Assembly (NCBI GenBank): GCA_028279185.1 | Contig: JANQSS010000184.1 | Location: 114,118 to 178,117, forward strand | From: Saprospiraceae bacterium | GTDB lineage: Bacteria; Bacteroidota; Bacteroidia; Chitinophagales; Saprospiraceae | DNA length: 64,000 bases | Direction of reading: 5' to 3' | Shown here: positions 10,201-18,531 of the stretch, in pieces | Layout: every line of letters starts with the position of its first letter | Numbering within the stretch: position 1 is the first letter of the stretch | Translations under genes and position numbers: made by a program | Notes under the pieces: model-generated | Told to the model about the DNA's origin: nothing | The model's input: the letters and a program-made list of their open reading frames with translations, nothing else | The model's database searches: none

Positions 10201-11287
10201 GACAACCTATTATATTTCTGTAGGAAGCTGGATTAATGGAGATCCTGACGGCGATTTCGGCATAAAAGTTGATTGCGAAAATTGCTATGATCCTTCTAAC
10301 CTTGCTGTCATCGATATTGAAGATGATCGCGCGAAAGTGACCTGGGATCATAATCCGAATGCTTCTGGTTTCCATATCGAGTTCGGACCAGATGGTTTTG
10401 TTCTTGGTACCGGAACTGTCAGAACAACTGGTACCCCTGGTGGGCCTCGTACGTTAGCAGTGCTTATGCCTAATACAGACTATGATGTCTATTTGTGGGA
10501 AATTTGCGATGGGGCTAATTCTGACACATTAGGTCCAATTTCATTCACCACACTTTGTGAAGTTTTGATTCCTGACTACATGACAGACTATTCAACTTTC
10601 TTACCGGATTGTTGGACTGAGGCATCAGGCGGAACTCCAGCTACTGGACCGACTGGAATAGGCGGTGGAGTGTGGATTGCGGATGACTTCAGAAATAGTA
10701 CATCGGATCCAAATGGACAAGCGGCACGAATCAATATCTTCAGTACAACGCAAGATGATTGGCTAATTAGTCCTACGTTTGATTTATCCGGCGGACCTTA
10801 TAATTTAATTTTTGATTTTGCTTCGACAGATTTTGCTGACACATTTGCCAGTGATTGGGGTTCAGATGATGAATTTCAGCTTTTGGCATCAACGGATGAT
10901 GGAGCAACGTGGACTAATGTCATGACCTGGACTGATGCGAATAAACCATCTGCAGCAGGTGACAACATCGTAATAGACATTTCAGCTTTCACAGGAAATA
11001 CAATCTTCGCATTTTGGGGTTCCAGTGGTACAGTTGATGATACTGAAGATGTGGATGTATTTGTGGATAACTTTGAGATATCCTTAAGTAGTCCTTGTCC
11101 GCCTGTACTAAATTTAAGCGGTAACCAAGCCGATGAAACGTATCAGGCTTCAACAACTATCAATTCGACTGCCACGGTTACTTCCGGTGTGGTTGATTAC
11201 AAAGCCGGATCGGAAATAAATCTGAACGCAGATTTTGAAGTCCAATCGGGAGCGGAGTTTAACGCCACGATTGAAGACTGTCCTTAG
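7211..11287 (+). CDS. Large secreted multidomain adhesin-like protein (jelly-roll, FN3, PPC-like domains)
   Basis: This protein has 1358 residues. The signal peptide ends at WAQ (about 20). By pattern the domains run as follows: a short FN3-like unit; a MAM/choice-of-anchor-type jelly roll (about 135-311, starting FSGTAPAGW); FN3 (316-406); a second jelly roll (407-587); FN3 (592-676); a PPC-like domain starting NDTCSEA (680-806); a Cys-containing Ig-like unit (807-895); a second PPC-like domain starting NDECTGA (897-1021); FN3 (1025-1115); and a third jelly roll (1117-1295). The C-terminus (1297-1358, with YKAGSEINLNADFEVQSGAE and a near-terminal Cys) is not a T9SS type A domain. It resembles the domain databases call '3-coathanger stack', recalled and not searched. 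No catalytic signature is visible, so adhesion or glycan binding is inferred. Confidence 0.8.
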   Translation: MKKFLLLMAFLCYSAITWAQVPPCATLIRPADASTDNSCVPIFTFVLDTPITENYHVILNEPGMMPDTLLNAEVADSDTNSWAFFNLDTNTLYEWRVVPFNATGPAAGCAVWTFRTQAAPTLDPVTCSAGQQGIFFEEEFSGTAPAGWTGDISSTTNEMWDVVQTGGTTSTNTGPSAAFSGTHYAYFESSTNAGHNDTSALITPAIDLSASTDDVELEFYYHSFIFSFRVPDSDVGSLTIEATSDTTGGGTWTLLDKLTESYTSNINQPWRPVQLNLGSGFNGGDVYIRFTAAKAHPDDFNVDMAIDRVRVKTCQACPDPSDGMAFNETAVGADLTWTDNAMAGLWDLEIDTAGFTPTGTPTVSLTSDNPYTWTGGMAETDYEFYVRSQCDEGATQSDWAGPFPFTTLCATQIADYCQDFETFPLGQMNGNLIECWINTNTVNPEWVANTGGTVSGGTGPTGANTGSNYIYLETSSPAAADESDTLTGPSVDISGLTTPQLSYFYHMHGEGMGNLRCEISDNGGAWTLLNQINGEQQAVQADPWLQHTEDLSAYTGPVQVRFIGITGPDTVGFVFEGDIGLDDICIQETPLCPDPSALTAINVMATSVTLDWTPGGTEMEWIVSYGPLGTGAGMGTVMSEAQDSSDVMGLMAGTNYTAYVRAFCDPDSSDWVGPLNFSTLFPNDTCSEAISITCDSTVLFNNLNSRSFTGPTCITSTGEFGLWYKLTGDGSEVTISTDNPGTDHDTKLLVYTEGCDSLECVTGDDDGGTGTTSQLSFISEVGREYLIYACGFDDNQGSIEMSITCTTCFAPDYSLSVDYSSCPSNDILVDITTLGSATTWDITNSLNASNVSGAGIGEHTLTGFGLNDTVTVYLTDSGDPTCVDSMTIITASACPPANDECTGAVTLMCGDSLSGQTTLNATGGSSTSCLGTQGNNVWYTIAGNDQEITVSVMTDGVLEAQIDIYESADGTCDSITCLTGAGSGENPVSATFLSVTGTTYYISVGSWINGDPDGDFGIKVDCENCYDPSNLAVIDIEDDRAKVTWDHNPNASGFHIEFGPDGFVLGTGTVRTTGTPGGPRTLAVLMPNTDYDVYLWEICDGANSDTLGPISFTTLCEVLIPDYMTDYSTFLPDCWTEASGGTPATGPTGIGGGVWIADDFRNSTSDPNGQAARINIFSTTQDDWLISPTFDLSGGPYNLIFDFASTDFADTFASDWGSDDEFQLLASTDDGATWTNVMTWTDANKPSAAGDNIVIDISAFTGNTIFAFWGSSGTVDDTEDVDVFVDNFEISLSSPCPPVLNLSGNQADETYQASTTINSTATVTSGVVDYKAGSEINLNADFEVQSGAEFNATIEDCP

Positions 11288-11522
11288 TTAAGTGAATGAA
11301 AAAAGAAGAAATTGTGCATTTGATCGAAAAAATAATGACCAAATACTCAACGAGACGTACCGGTTACGAAAAAATCAGGTCAGATGTACAATTTCGCTTC
11401 TTTTTATGGAAGATATGCTTAACTTTAGTCTATAATATGAACAAAACGATGACCTTACGTCATCAATCAACATTAACTTAAAACAATCATTCAATAATCA
11501 ACTTTTTGAAAAATTTTAAATC

Positions 11523-12659
11523 ATGAGAAAAATACTTTATCTATTCGCATTTTTACTCGCTTGCAGCTTCACGGCTCAGGCTCAACTTAAAGTGGCCAGC
11601 AGTGGTCAGGTTGGTATCAAAGAAACTTCTCCGCAAGGTGATTTGCACGTTAAGGACAACGGCAATGTTGCAAATATCATCGTTCAGCGTGAAGACCAAA
11701 ATAATTATGTAAACCTACTTTCAGGATCAACTGGTAACTCGTTCTATTATGCACGAGCTAAGCGATTTTCTGTTGTTCCATCAGGATCTATAACCAGTAC
11801 ATCACCTAACGTACCTAATTCACTGTTCTTCTATGGTCCGGATTGGGGTACACCGGCCAATGCTGGAAATGCAGGATTCGGAACGGATGCTCCTGTCGAG
11901 AAATTAGACGTTGACGGAAATGTCCGTGCAGATGCATTCATCGTAGCTTCAGATCGTAGATTGAAAACTGACATTAAGTCTTATGAATATGGGTTAAAAG
12001 AAGCTTTACAAGTAAATCCTGTTTCTTTTAAGTATAACAACAGAGTATCTGAAAATACAGAAGAAACACATATCGGTGTTGTTGCTCAAGAATTGCAGCA
12101 AATTGCGCCTGAGTTGGTTGAAGAATTCACTCATGTCATTTATGAATATGACGAAGATGGTACGCAGCGTTACGTAGGAGAAGAGACTTATCTTCAGGTA
12201 CGTGATTCAGAAGTTAAGTGGATGCTTTTCAACGCTGTTAAAGCTCAGCAAGAGGAGTTAGATGCAAAAGATGCAGAATTGAAAGATCTTGCGGCTCAAG
12301 TTGCAGAATTGAAAGAAATGGTTCAGACGTTAGCTGGTCAGCCAACATCTAATACAACAACATCTGAAAAATTGGATGTAAAATTAGAAGGAACTTCTCA
12401 AGTTGCTCTTGGACAAAATATTCCAAATCCATTTACAACGGAAACAACTATCGAGTATACGGTTGAAGATGATTTCACAACAGCTGAAATGCGCATATTT
12501 GATATGAATGGAAGATTAATGCACACTGAGCCTATCACTCAATCAGGAGCAGGTGTTGTTAACATTCAGACTGCAAACATGCAATCAGGAACTTACTCTT
12601 ACTCATTAGTAGTAGATGGTAAAGTACTTGGTACGAAGTCTATGATTATGGCAAAATAG
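11523..12659 (+). CDS. Short secreted S74 protein with T9SS signal
   Basis: At 378 residues this is the shortest S74 paralogue. The signal peptide (MRKILYLFAFLLACSF...) is cleaved after AQA at about 20, and the conserved module with DLHVKDNGNVANIIVQRED follows almost at once. The long shaft is absent. The S74 signature S-D-R-R-L-K is at 143-148, followed by GVVAQELQQIAPELVEEF. A coiled coil spans about 236-272, and the T9SS type A domain starts at NIPNPF (about 299). It may represent the minimal unit of the family. The gap 11288-11522 before it holds no gene I can support. Confidence 0.9.
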   Translation: MRKILYLFAFLLACSFTAQAQLKVASSGQVGIKETSPQGDLHVKDNGNVANIIVQREDQNNYVNLLSGSTGNSFYYARAKRFSVVPSGSITSTSPNVPNSLFFYGPDWGTPANAGNAGFGTDAPVEKLDVDGNVRADAFIVASDRRLKTDIKSYEYGLKEALQVNPVSFKYNNRVSENTEETHIGVVAQELQQIAPELVEEFTHVIYEYDEDGTQRYVGEETYLQVRDSEVKWMLFNAVKAQQEELDAKDAELKDLAAQVAELKEMVQTLAGQPTSNTTTSEKLDVKLEGTSQVALGQNIPNPFTTETTIEYTVEDDFTTAEMRIFDMNGRLMHTEPITQSGAGVVNIQTANMQSGTYSYSLVVDGKVLGTKSMIMAK

Positions 12660-12692
12660 TATTAACCTTTAAAGGTTAAAATCAAAAATTTT

Positions 12693-12728
12693 AAATCCCG
12701 ATCTTGCGGCGCAGGATCGGGATTTTTT
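12693..12728 (+). terminator. Rho-independent terminator after short S74 gene
   Basis: The 11-bp stem AAATCCCGATC (12693-12703) pairs with GATCGGGATTT (12715-12725), with a T6 tail. A second small palindrome, TTAACCTTTAAAGGTTAA, lies at 12662-12679 between the stop codon and this hairpin. Confidence 0.88.
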
Positions 12729-12750
12729 AATGTCATTCAGTGTCTGAATA

Positions 12751-14169
12751 TTGAAAAGAAAAATAGTTAAGGCCTTCAGCTGGGACTTTGCTGGTTCCAT
12801 TTTAGGATTTGGGTCAACCTTCGTCACTTCCGTAATACTTGCGAGAATTCTCACGCCTGAGGACTTTGGCATAGTGGCCATTGCTATGGCTTTCATTTTT
12901 ATATTCAATATCGTTTCCGAATTCGGCTTTAAGCAGGCACTCATCCAGGCTCAAGACAATGACCAACTGGCCTACTCCTCCGTTTTTCATTTCAATCTAG
13001 GATTTGGTATTGTACTGGCGGCATTGACCTTCTTATTGGCACCATCTATCGCCACATTTTATGAAGAACCCGAACTCGTACCAATAATTCGCTTATTAGC
13101 AGGTACAATTTTATTGAATAGCCTAACCGTGGTCCAAATTGCCATTTTATCCAAGCAATTGGCCTTCAAAGAGTTAAGCATTCGAATAATTATTGCCAAA
13201 GTTACCGCCGCTGTAGTGGGTATTGTAATGGCCTATGAGGGCTTCGGTGTTTATGCGCTCATATGGCAAGAGATAGTTTTTGCCGTGCTCAACGCCATTC
13301 TGCTGTGGTATGTTAGCGACTGGCGACCGTCTATGATCTTTTCGTGGAAACCACTCAAAAAGCTCTACAACTTTGGAGTCTATCTTTTCTTCAATCGTAT
13401 GCTGAATGAGGTAATAACAAGGCTCGATGAACTCTTAGTTGGGAAAATATTCTCTACTTCCGTTTTGGGGTACTTTGATCGTTCGAACTCCATCTCACAA
13501 AATATCAATGGTGTTACCTCTAAAAGTATTTACAATGTGTTTTTTCCCGTAATGAGCAATATACAGGACGAGCCACGAAAGTTTGAACGAATGTACGAGA
13601 CAGTTCTTACAGTCATTGCCATTACGTCTTTTGGTATTACTGGTGTGGCATATTTAGGCAGCGAGGCCATCATAATTGGATTGTTTGGAGATCAATGGCA
13701 ACCGAGTGTCCCCATATTTGAAATACTCATGTTTAAGTTGTTCACCTATCCCGCCAGTCGCTTTTTGAATGTTGCGCTACTCGCTAAGGGTCACTCGAAA
13801 CAACATTTTTTGTTTGGCCTGATCAGAAAAGCATTACGGCTAAGTACCTATATAGTTGCATTTTACTATGGATTTGAAGCCTTCCTCTATGCCAGTGTCG
13901 CCGTTAGTTTTGTGAATATCATCTTCAGCAACATTATAAACAATAGTTATCTGGGCGTTTCATTGATCTCTCAATTCAAGCCCCTGCTAATCTGTAGTCT
14001 TATATTGCTTATTGCTATCGTTCTCGTCAGAATCGTCGGATTAACAAATGAGAACATATATATTGAAACTTTAATAAATGGAAGTATTTTTGCGATGATC
14101 TACGGCAGTTTGAGTTTGTTCATTAATCGCCGCTGGTTAAAAGAGCTTATAGCTGAATTTCGCAAATGA
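12751..14169 (+). CDS. Polysaccharide flippase (Wzx/RfbX-type, MATE-like)
   Basis: This 472-residue protein is strongly hydrophobic, with about 12-14 membrane segments. The N-terminal stretch (LARILTPEDFGIVAIAMAF) is characteristic of lipopolysaccharide/teichuronic-type flippases, which move lipid-linked oligosaccharides across the inner membrane. The start is TTG (12751): an in-frame ATG at 12730 runs into TGA at 12745, and the family's usual 'KRKIVKAFSW' start follows the TTG. It opens a plus-strand run of glycan genes and overlaps the next gene as ATGATG. The family is certain; the substrate is unknown but probably the sulfated glycan of this locus. Confidence 0.88.
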   Translation: MKRKIVKAFSWDFAGSILGFGSTFVTSVILARILTPEDFGIVAIAMAFIFIFNIVSEFGFKQALIQAQDNDQLAYSSVFHFNLGFGIVLAALTFLLAPSIATFYEEPELVPIIRLLAGTILLNSLTVVQIAILSKQLAFKELSIRIIIAKVTAAVVGIVMAYEGFGVYALIWQEIVFAVLNAILLWYVSDWRPSMIFSWKPLKKLYNFGVYLFFNRMLNEVITRLDELLVGKIFSTSVLGYFDRSNSISQNINGVTSKSIYNVFFPVMSNIQDEPRKFERMYETVLTVIAITSFGITGVAYLGSEAIIIGLFGDQWQPSVPIFEILMFKLFTYPASRFLNVALLAKGHSKQHFLFGLIRKALRLSTYIVAFYYGFEAFLYASVAVSFVNIIFSNIINNSYLGVSLISQFKPLLICSLILLIAIVLVRIVGLTNENIYIETLINGSIFAMIYGSLSLFINRRWLKELIAEFRK

Positions 14170-15071
14170 TGCCAATTACGAATTACATAAGACGAAATAT
14201 TACACAACGGTTCGCAAAAAAAGGTGATCGCCTGCCCGATGTGATTATCATCGGTGTTCAAAAGGCGGCTACCAGCTCACTTTTTGCGTATCTAAGTCAG
14301 CATTCCTTCATCACCCCATCAATGACAAAGGAGATTCACTTTTTCGACAATGATGAAACCTTTAATAGGGGATTGAACCATTACAAGCAACAATTTCCAT
14401 TCGCGCGTCCAGACCAACTGGTTTTAGAAGCAACACCAAATTATTTATACCATGCGAAAGTAGCGGATAGAATTGCCGCCCTTGATAAGCCGATCAAATT
14501 TATATGTATGCTGCGTCACCCTTTAAAACGCGCTCGTTCGGCATGGAATATGTATCGCGACATGGCATCATCAACCAGTCCATCCGCAATAAAAGCCCGG
14601 TTAACATTCAAACGAAATCAATCGGAAACGAATACAATTTATCAGGATTTTGTCAAGCATGACATCCCCTCACTGCAATCTTGTATCAAAAAAGAGATGA
14701 AGTTGATTCAAAGTGGTTCTCTGAGTCATGAACCTTCTATCATTGCACGGGGTTTTTATGAAACTCAAATTGAATATTGGTTTTCAAAGTTTAGTAGACA
14801 ACAATTTTATTTTCTTCAACAAGAAGATTTTTCATCAGATTTGAAAACCAAACATAAAATACAGGAAATATTGAATTTCCTTAAAATAAAAGAAGATACA
14901 TCGTTTTTTGACAACCTGAAACTAAGTATTAAAAATAAACGGTCATACCCCAAAACTAAATTGAGCATTTTAGACGAACAAACGGAAGAACAACTAATGC
15001 AACTCTTTAGATCAAAAAATAAAAACCTAGAAGTACTTACAGGATTACAAATTGATTGGTTACATCGATGA
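14166..15071 (+). CDS. Sulfotransferase (heparan-type, Sulfotransfer_1-like)
   Basis: This 301-residue cytosolic enzyme is predicted to move sulfate from PAPS to a glycan hydroxyl or amine. The 5'-phosphosulfate loop is at about 30-43 (GVQKAATSSLFAYL), and the 3'-phosphate-binding motif is at about 116-125 (LRHPLKRARS). KEIHFFD at about 60 matches the heparan/glycosaminoglycan sulfotransferase group. It starts 4 bp inside the end of the flippase gene and overlaps the next start, so it is part of one transcript. The acceptor is unknown. Confidence 0.88.
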   Translation: MMPITNYIRRNITQRFAKKGDRLPDVIIIGVQKAATSSLFAYLSQHSFITPSMTKEIHFFDNDETFNRGLNHYKQQFPFARPDQLVLEATPNYLYHAKVADRIAALDKPIKFICMLRHPLKRARSAWNMYRDMASSTSPSAIKARLTFKRNQSETNTIYQDFVKHDIPSLQSCIKKEMKLIQSGSLSHEPSIIARGFYETQIEYWFSKFSRQQFYFLQQEDFSSDLKTKHKIQEILNFLKIKEDTSFFDNLKLSIKNKRSYPKTKLSILDEQTEEQLMQLFRSKNKNLEVLTGLQIDWLHR

Positions 15072-15694
15072 TATTCAAAAGTAAAATATTTTGTATCGGC
15101 CTCAACAAAACAGGCACTACAACTGTAGAACAAGTATTTAGAGACTTGAATTATACAGTGGGTAATCAATCGGTGGCTGAATACTTACTTAAAGATTGGG
15201 GTCAGCGAAAATTTCAAAAGCTATTTTGGTTTTGTCGTTCGGCACAGGCCTTTCAGGATACACCGTTCAGCCTTCCCTTTACCTATGTTGTGCTTCATCA
15301 TAAATTTCCTCGAGCAAAGTTTATTCTCACTGTTCGCAACAGTGCTGAAGACTGGTATTCATCACTAACCAGATTTCACTCAAAATTATGGGGTAATGAT
15401 GACGGGCTACCACCTACTGTTGAGCAATTAAAAAGTGCAACATACAAATACAAAGGTCGCGCGTATGAATCCAATCGTCTTATGTTCACGACGCCTGAAA
15501 GCGAACCGTATCAAAAAGACATATTGCTTAAACATTATGAAGATCACATAAAGAATGTTCAATATTTCTTTAAAGATATTCCGGAAAAATTGATCACCAT
15601 AAACGTTGGGAACAAGGAGGACTACTTTCGATTATGTAAATTTTTAAATAAAAAGCCTGTAACGGATGGATTCCCCTGGCTTAATAAAACCTAG
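15068..15694 (+). CDS. Sulfotransferase family protein
   Basis: The start is taken as ATG 15068, in an ATGA overlap with the previous stop; a TTG at 15056 is also in frame but less likely. The protein has 208 residues. The PAPS loop is at 11-19 (GLNKTGTTT), and the 3'-phosphate region is VRNSAEDWYSSL at about 89-100. It is a different subgroup from its neighbour at 14166, closer to the short 'sulfotransferase family' proteins. The tandem arrangement suggests that successive positions of one glycan are sulfated. Confidence 0.8.
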   Translation: MIFKSKIFCIGLNKTGTTTVEQVFRDLNYTVGNQSVAEYLLKDWGQRKFQKLFWFCRSAQAFQDTPFSLPFTYVVLHHKFPRAKFILTVRNSAEDWYSSLTRFHSKLWGNDDGLPPTVEQLKSATYKYKGRAYESNRLMFTTPESEPYQKDILLKHYEDHIKNVQYFFKDIPEKLITINVGNKEDYFRLCKFLNKKPVTDGFPWLNKT

Positions 15695-15697
15695 TAA

Positions 15698-16777
15698 ATG
15701 ATACCGGTTACGAAACCATTTTTACCCGATATAGAAACGTATAAAAGATATACGGAGGACATATGGAACCGCTATTGGCTCACAAATAATGGTCCGCTGG
15801 TGAATGAACTCGAAAGTGAATTAAAATCATTACTCGAATTAGATCATGTGTTATTTGTTACCAATGGCACGATAGCCATTCAAATGGCTATAAAAGCCTT
15901 GGATCTTAAAGGCGACATACTCACCACACCATTCAGTTTCGTAGCGACAACTTCCTCCATCGCATGGGAGAACTGCAATCCTGTATTCGTTGACATCGAC
16001 CCGAATACATTTAATATTGATCCGGAACTCATCGAAAGTCATATAACACCGAATACAACTGCCATACTCGCCACGCATGTTTTTGGTAATCCTTGTGACG
16101 TTTTACGAATTGAAAACATTGCAAAAAATCATGGATTGGCTGTGATATATGATGCGGCGCATTGTTTCGGTGTACGTGTAAATAACAAGTCTATATTCAG
16201 CTACGGTGATATATGCACTACCAGCTTTCACGCGACTAAACTATTTCATACGACCGAAGGTGGGGCTGTATTTACACCAAATGCAGATGTTAACCAACGA
16301 TTATTTTATCTAAGAAATTTCGGACATGATGGGCCGGATAAGTTTGCCTCTATCGGTGTGAACGCGAAAAATTCTGAATTCCATGCAGCAATGGGGCTCA
16401 GCAATTTACCCCACATCCCAACTATATTATCCCGACGTAAATCACAATACCTCTATTATAAATCCAACTTGGAAAATTTGGGTCTGACATTCCAATCGAT
16501 TCACCCTGATGCTGATTACAATTATGCGTATTTCCCTGTAGTCTTTAAGAATGAAAAACAAGCCAAGCATATCCAAAATTTATTAAACAACAATCGGATT
16601 TTTCCAAGACGGTATTTTTATCCATCGCTGAATACCCTACCCTATGTTACACCACAAGAATGTCCAAATTCCATGGCCATAGCCGGAAGTATTCTTTGTT
16701 TACCCTTATATCATGAATTGACATCTACCGAACAAGATCTTGTTTGCCGTTTTATCCAAAAAGAATTACGACAATGA
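15698..16777 (+). CDS. DegT/DnrJ/EryC1/StrS-family sugar aminotransferase
   Basis: This is a 359-residue PLP enzyme that aminates a keto-sugar nucleotide. The visible motifs are the glycine/threonine phosphate loop TNGTIAIQMAI (about 55), the Asp-containing YDAAHCF (about 154) and the PLP lysine in SFHATKLF (Lys181), followed by EGGA. The length is usual for the family. The ATG lies 3 bp after the preceding stop, and the end overlaps the WbqC start (ATGA). It implies an amino-deoxy sugar in the glycan. No dedicated dehydratase for its keto substrate is visible nearby. Confidence 0.9.
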   Translation: MIPVTKPFLPDIETYKRYTEDIWNRYWLTNNGPLVNELESELKSLLELDHVLFVTNGTIAIQMAIKALDLKGDILTTPFSFVATTSSIAWENCNPVFVDIDPNTFNIDPELIESHITPNTTAILATHVFGNPCDVLRIENIAKNHGLAVIYDAAHCFGVRVNNKSIFSYGDICTTSFHATKLFHTTEGGAVFTPNADVNQRLFYLRNFGHDGPDKFASIGVNAKNSEFHAAMGLSNLPHIPTILSRRKSQYLYYKSNLENLGLTFQSIHPDADYNYAYFPVVFKNEKQAKHIQNLLNNNRIFPRRYFYPSLNTLPYVTPQECPNSMAIAGSILCLPLYHELTSTEQDLVCRFIQKELRQ

Positions 16778-17472
16778 TCACTACCGTTGGCGTCATGCAA
16801 CCATACTTCTTTCCCTATTTGGGCTATTGGCAGTTGATACACGCAGTTGATCACTTTATCATTTATGATGATGTGCAGTATATCAAATCAGGGTATGTTA
16901 ATCGAAATAGAATATTGAACCAAGGAAAGCCTCATTTTATAACGTTACAAGTTCAAGGAGCCAGTAGCAACAAATTAATAAATGAGGTTCAAGTGGGCCA
17001 AAATCGCAAAAAACTGTTGAAAACGATAAGCCAGACCTATGCTAAAGCCCCGTACTTTGCTGATGTGATGCCCATCCTAGAGACTTGCTTAACGAATACT
17101 AATTCCAACTTATCCGCCTTCCTTTCCGACAGTCTAATTGTAATTGCGGACTACCTGCAAATCAAAACTAAATTTCATGTTTCCAGCAATATAGAGAAGT
17201 CAGATGATTTAGACAGAACTGAACGCCTCTTTTATTTCTGTGACTACTTTTCGTCAACTCACTATATAAATGCTTATGGTGGACGAGATCTGTATGACAA
17301 AGAAGAATTTGGTAGAAAAAATATTAAGCTTTCATTCATTCGGATGAAAGAGGTTATTTACCCACAAATAAAATCCGAAGAATTTCACCCATCATTGTCT
17401 ATCATTGATGTTCTCATGCATAATTCATTGGATGATACTAAGGTGCTTTTAAACAAATTCGAATTACTCTAA
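16774..17472 (+). CDS. WbqC family protein
   Basis: This 232-residue protein starts at ATG 16774, overlapping the aminotransferase stop by 4 bp; a GTG/TTG-type upstream extension is unlikely. The family hallmark is at the N-terminus (MQPYFFPYLGYWQLI), then DDVQYIKSGYVNRNRI at about 31. WbqC genes are regularly found in O-antigen and capsule loci beside amino-sugar genes. The exact reaction is not established to my knowledge. The close coupling to a DegT aminotransferase suggests modification of the amino sugar. Confidence 0.88.
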   Translation: MITTVGVMQPYFFPYLGYWQLIHAVDHFIIYDDVQYIKSGYVNRNRILNQGKPHFITLQVQGASSNKLINEVQVGQNRKKLLKTISQTYAKAPYFADVMPILETCLTNTNSNLSAFLSDSLIVIADYLQIKTKFHVSSNIEKSDDLDRTERLFYFCDYFSSTHYINAYGGRDLYDKEEFGRKNIKLSFIRMKEVIYPQIKSEEFHPSLSIIDVLMHNSLDDTKVLLNKFELL

Positions 17473-17523
17473 TTATGTGTCCATTAATAATATCTTCATT
17501 CGTTATCAGATTAGGGGTTCACC

Positions 17524-18531
17524 ATGGCTAGTTCAATTGATATAGGCGGTTATTTCGAGTTGGAGATTCCAAAAGCAAATACCTTGGTATCAACTACTAA
17601 TACGATGGTCCAAAATCAGTCGTCATCTGGTCTTTTAAAAAGTGGCCGAATTGCACTGAAGACAATCACACAGCTTGCTTCTATCAAGGAATTAAGAATT
17701 CCATACTTCGGTTGCCAAGTGATTGAAGATGTGTTAAAAGCTAGCGATATTTCGTACTCCTTTTATGAAATAGACGATCAGTTGGAGATTATTGATCCCA
17801 CCTACACTGTCGATATTCATTATTTGTATATTAATTATTTTGGATTAAAACGTCAATATGCGCGTAACCTCAGCGAATCACTAAAAGATAACGTTATAAT
17901 CGACAATACCCATGATTTCCTAGGTGCATCAGACCATTTCAAATTGTCATGGTCTTTTAATTCAATGCGAAAATTCTTTGGTGTTCCTGATGGTGCTCAA
18001 CTATCCTGCCCAAACCAGCAACCCTTAGATCTCAATACTTTTAGTCGGAATTCACAAGTTTCGTTCGATCATCTGGTCGACCGTCTGGAATACGGTGCAC
18101 AACGTGGCTATCATGCGTTTCAAAAAAACGAATTGTCCTTGGGTGGTGATATTGAACGAAGTAGTGTGTTTAGTGAAACTATTCTAAAATCAATTGCATT
18201 TGATTCGATAAGAGATATACGAATGCGTAATTATCTCTACCTGCATGAGCGTTTAGCAGAAACGAATGAATTTAATCCGCATCTCCTAGAATTAACTCCG
18301 GGCAGTACACCATTTTCATATCCGTACTTACCGAGTACCAGCTTAACCCATGAATATTGTTGGGGAAAGAAACTGTACGCCTCCAGGCTCTGGCCTGAAT
18401 GCATAAATATATCGCCAAATCCATTGGAACGGCGATTAGCAGGCCATGTTATTCATTTACCAGTTGATCATCGATACAATAATGAAGTCATGGATCAAAT
18501 TGTTAAAATAGTAACTGACTATGGAGAATAA
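17524..18531 (+). CDS. PLP-fold protein, divergent DegT-like
   Basis: This 335-residue protein is probably a type I PLP-dependent fold related to DegT aminotransferases but strongly diverged. Supporting features are IDNTHDFL (about 123), matching the DAAH position; SWSFNSMRKFFGVPDGAQL with a candidate PLP Lys150; and a SGRIAL segment (about 40) in place of the usual glycine loop. The order of motifs matches the fold. The substrate is unknown. It follows wbqC after 51 bp and overlaps the next gene by 11 bp. Such proteins often sit beside WbqC, so the two may act together; this is inference. Confidence 0.6.
   Translation: MASSIDIGGYFELEIPKANTLVSTTNTMVQNQSSSGLLKSGRIALKTITQLASIKELRIPYFGCQVIEDVLKASDISYSFYEIDDQLEIIDPTYTVDIHYLYINYFGLKRQYARNLSESLKDNVIIDNTHDFLGASDHFKLSWSFNSMRKFFGVPDGAQLSCPNQQPLDLNTFSRNSQVSFDHLVDRLEYGAQRGYHAFQKNELSLGGDIERSSVFSETILKSIAFDSIRDIRMRNYLYLHERLAETNEFNPHLLELTPGSTPFSYPYLPSTSLTHEYCWGKKLYASRLWPECINISPNPLERRLAGHVIHLPVDHRYNNEVMDQIVKIVTDYGE

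Noticed and set aside
11296..11481. Short frame of 61 codons after the 7211 gene
   Set aside because: No signal, family or composition support. It starts 9 bp after the large gene and reads like AT-rich leader sequence of the following S74 gene.
1..12659. Prophage, because of four tail-fibre-type S74 proteins
   Set aside because: All visible N-termini carry Sec signal peptides and all C-termini carry T9SS domains. No capsid, terminase, integrase or lysis gene is nearby.
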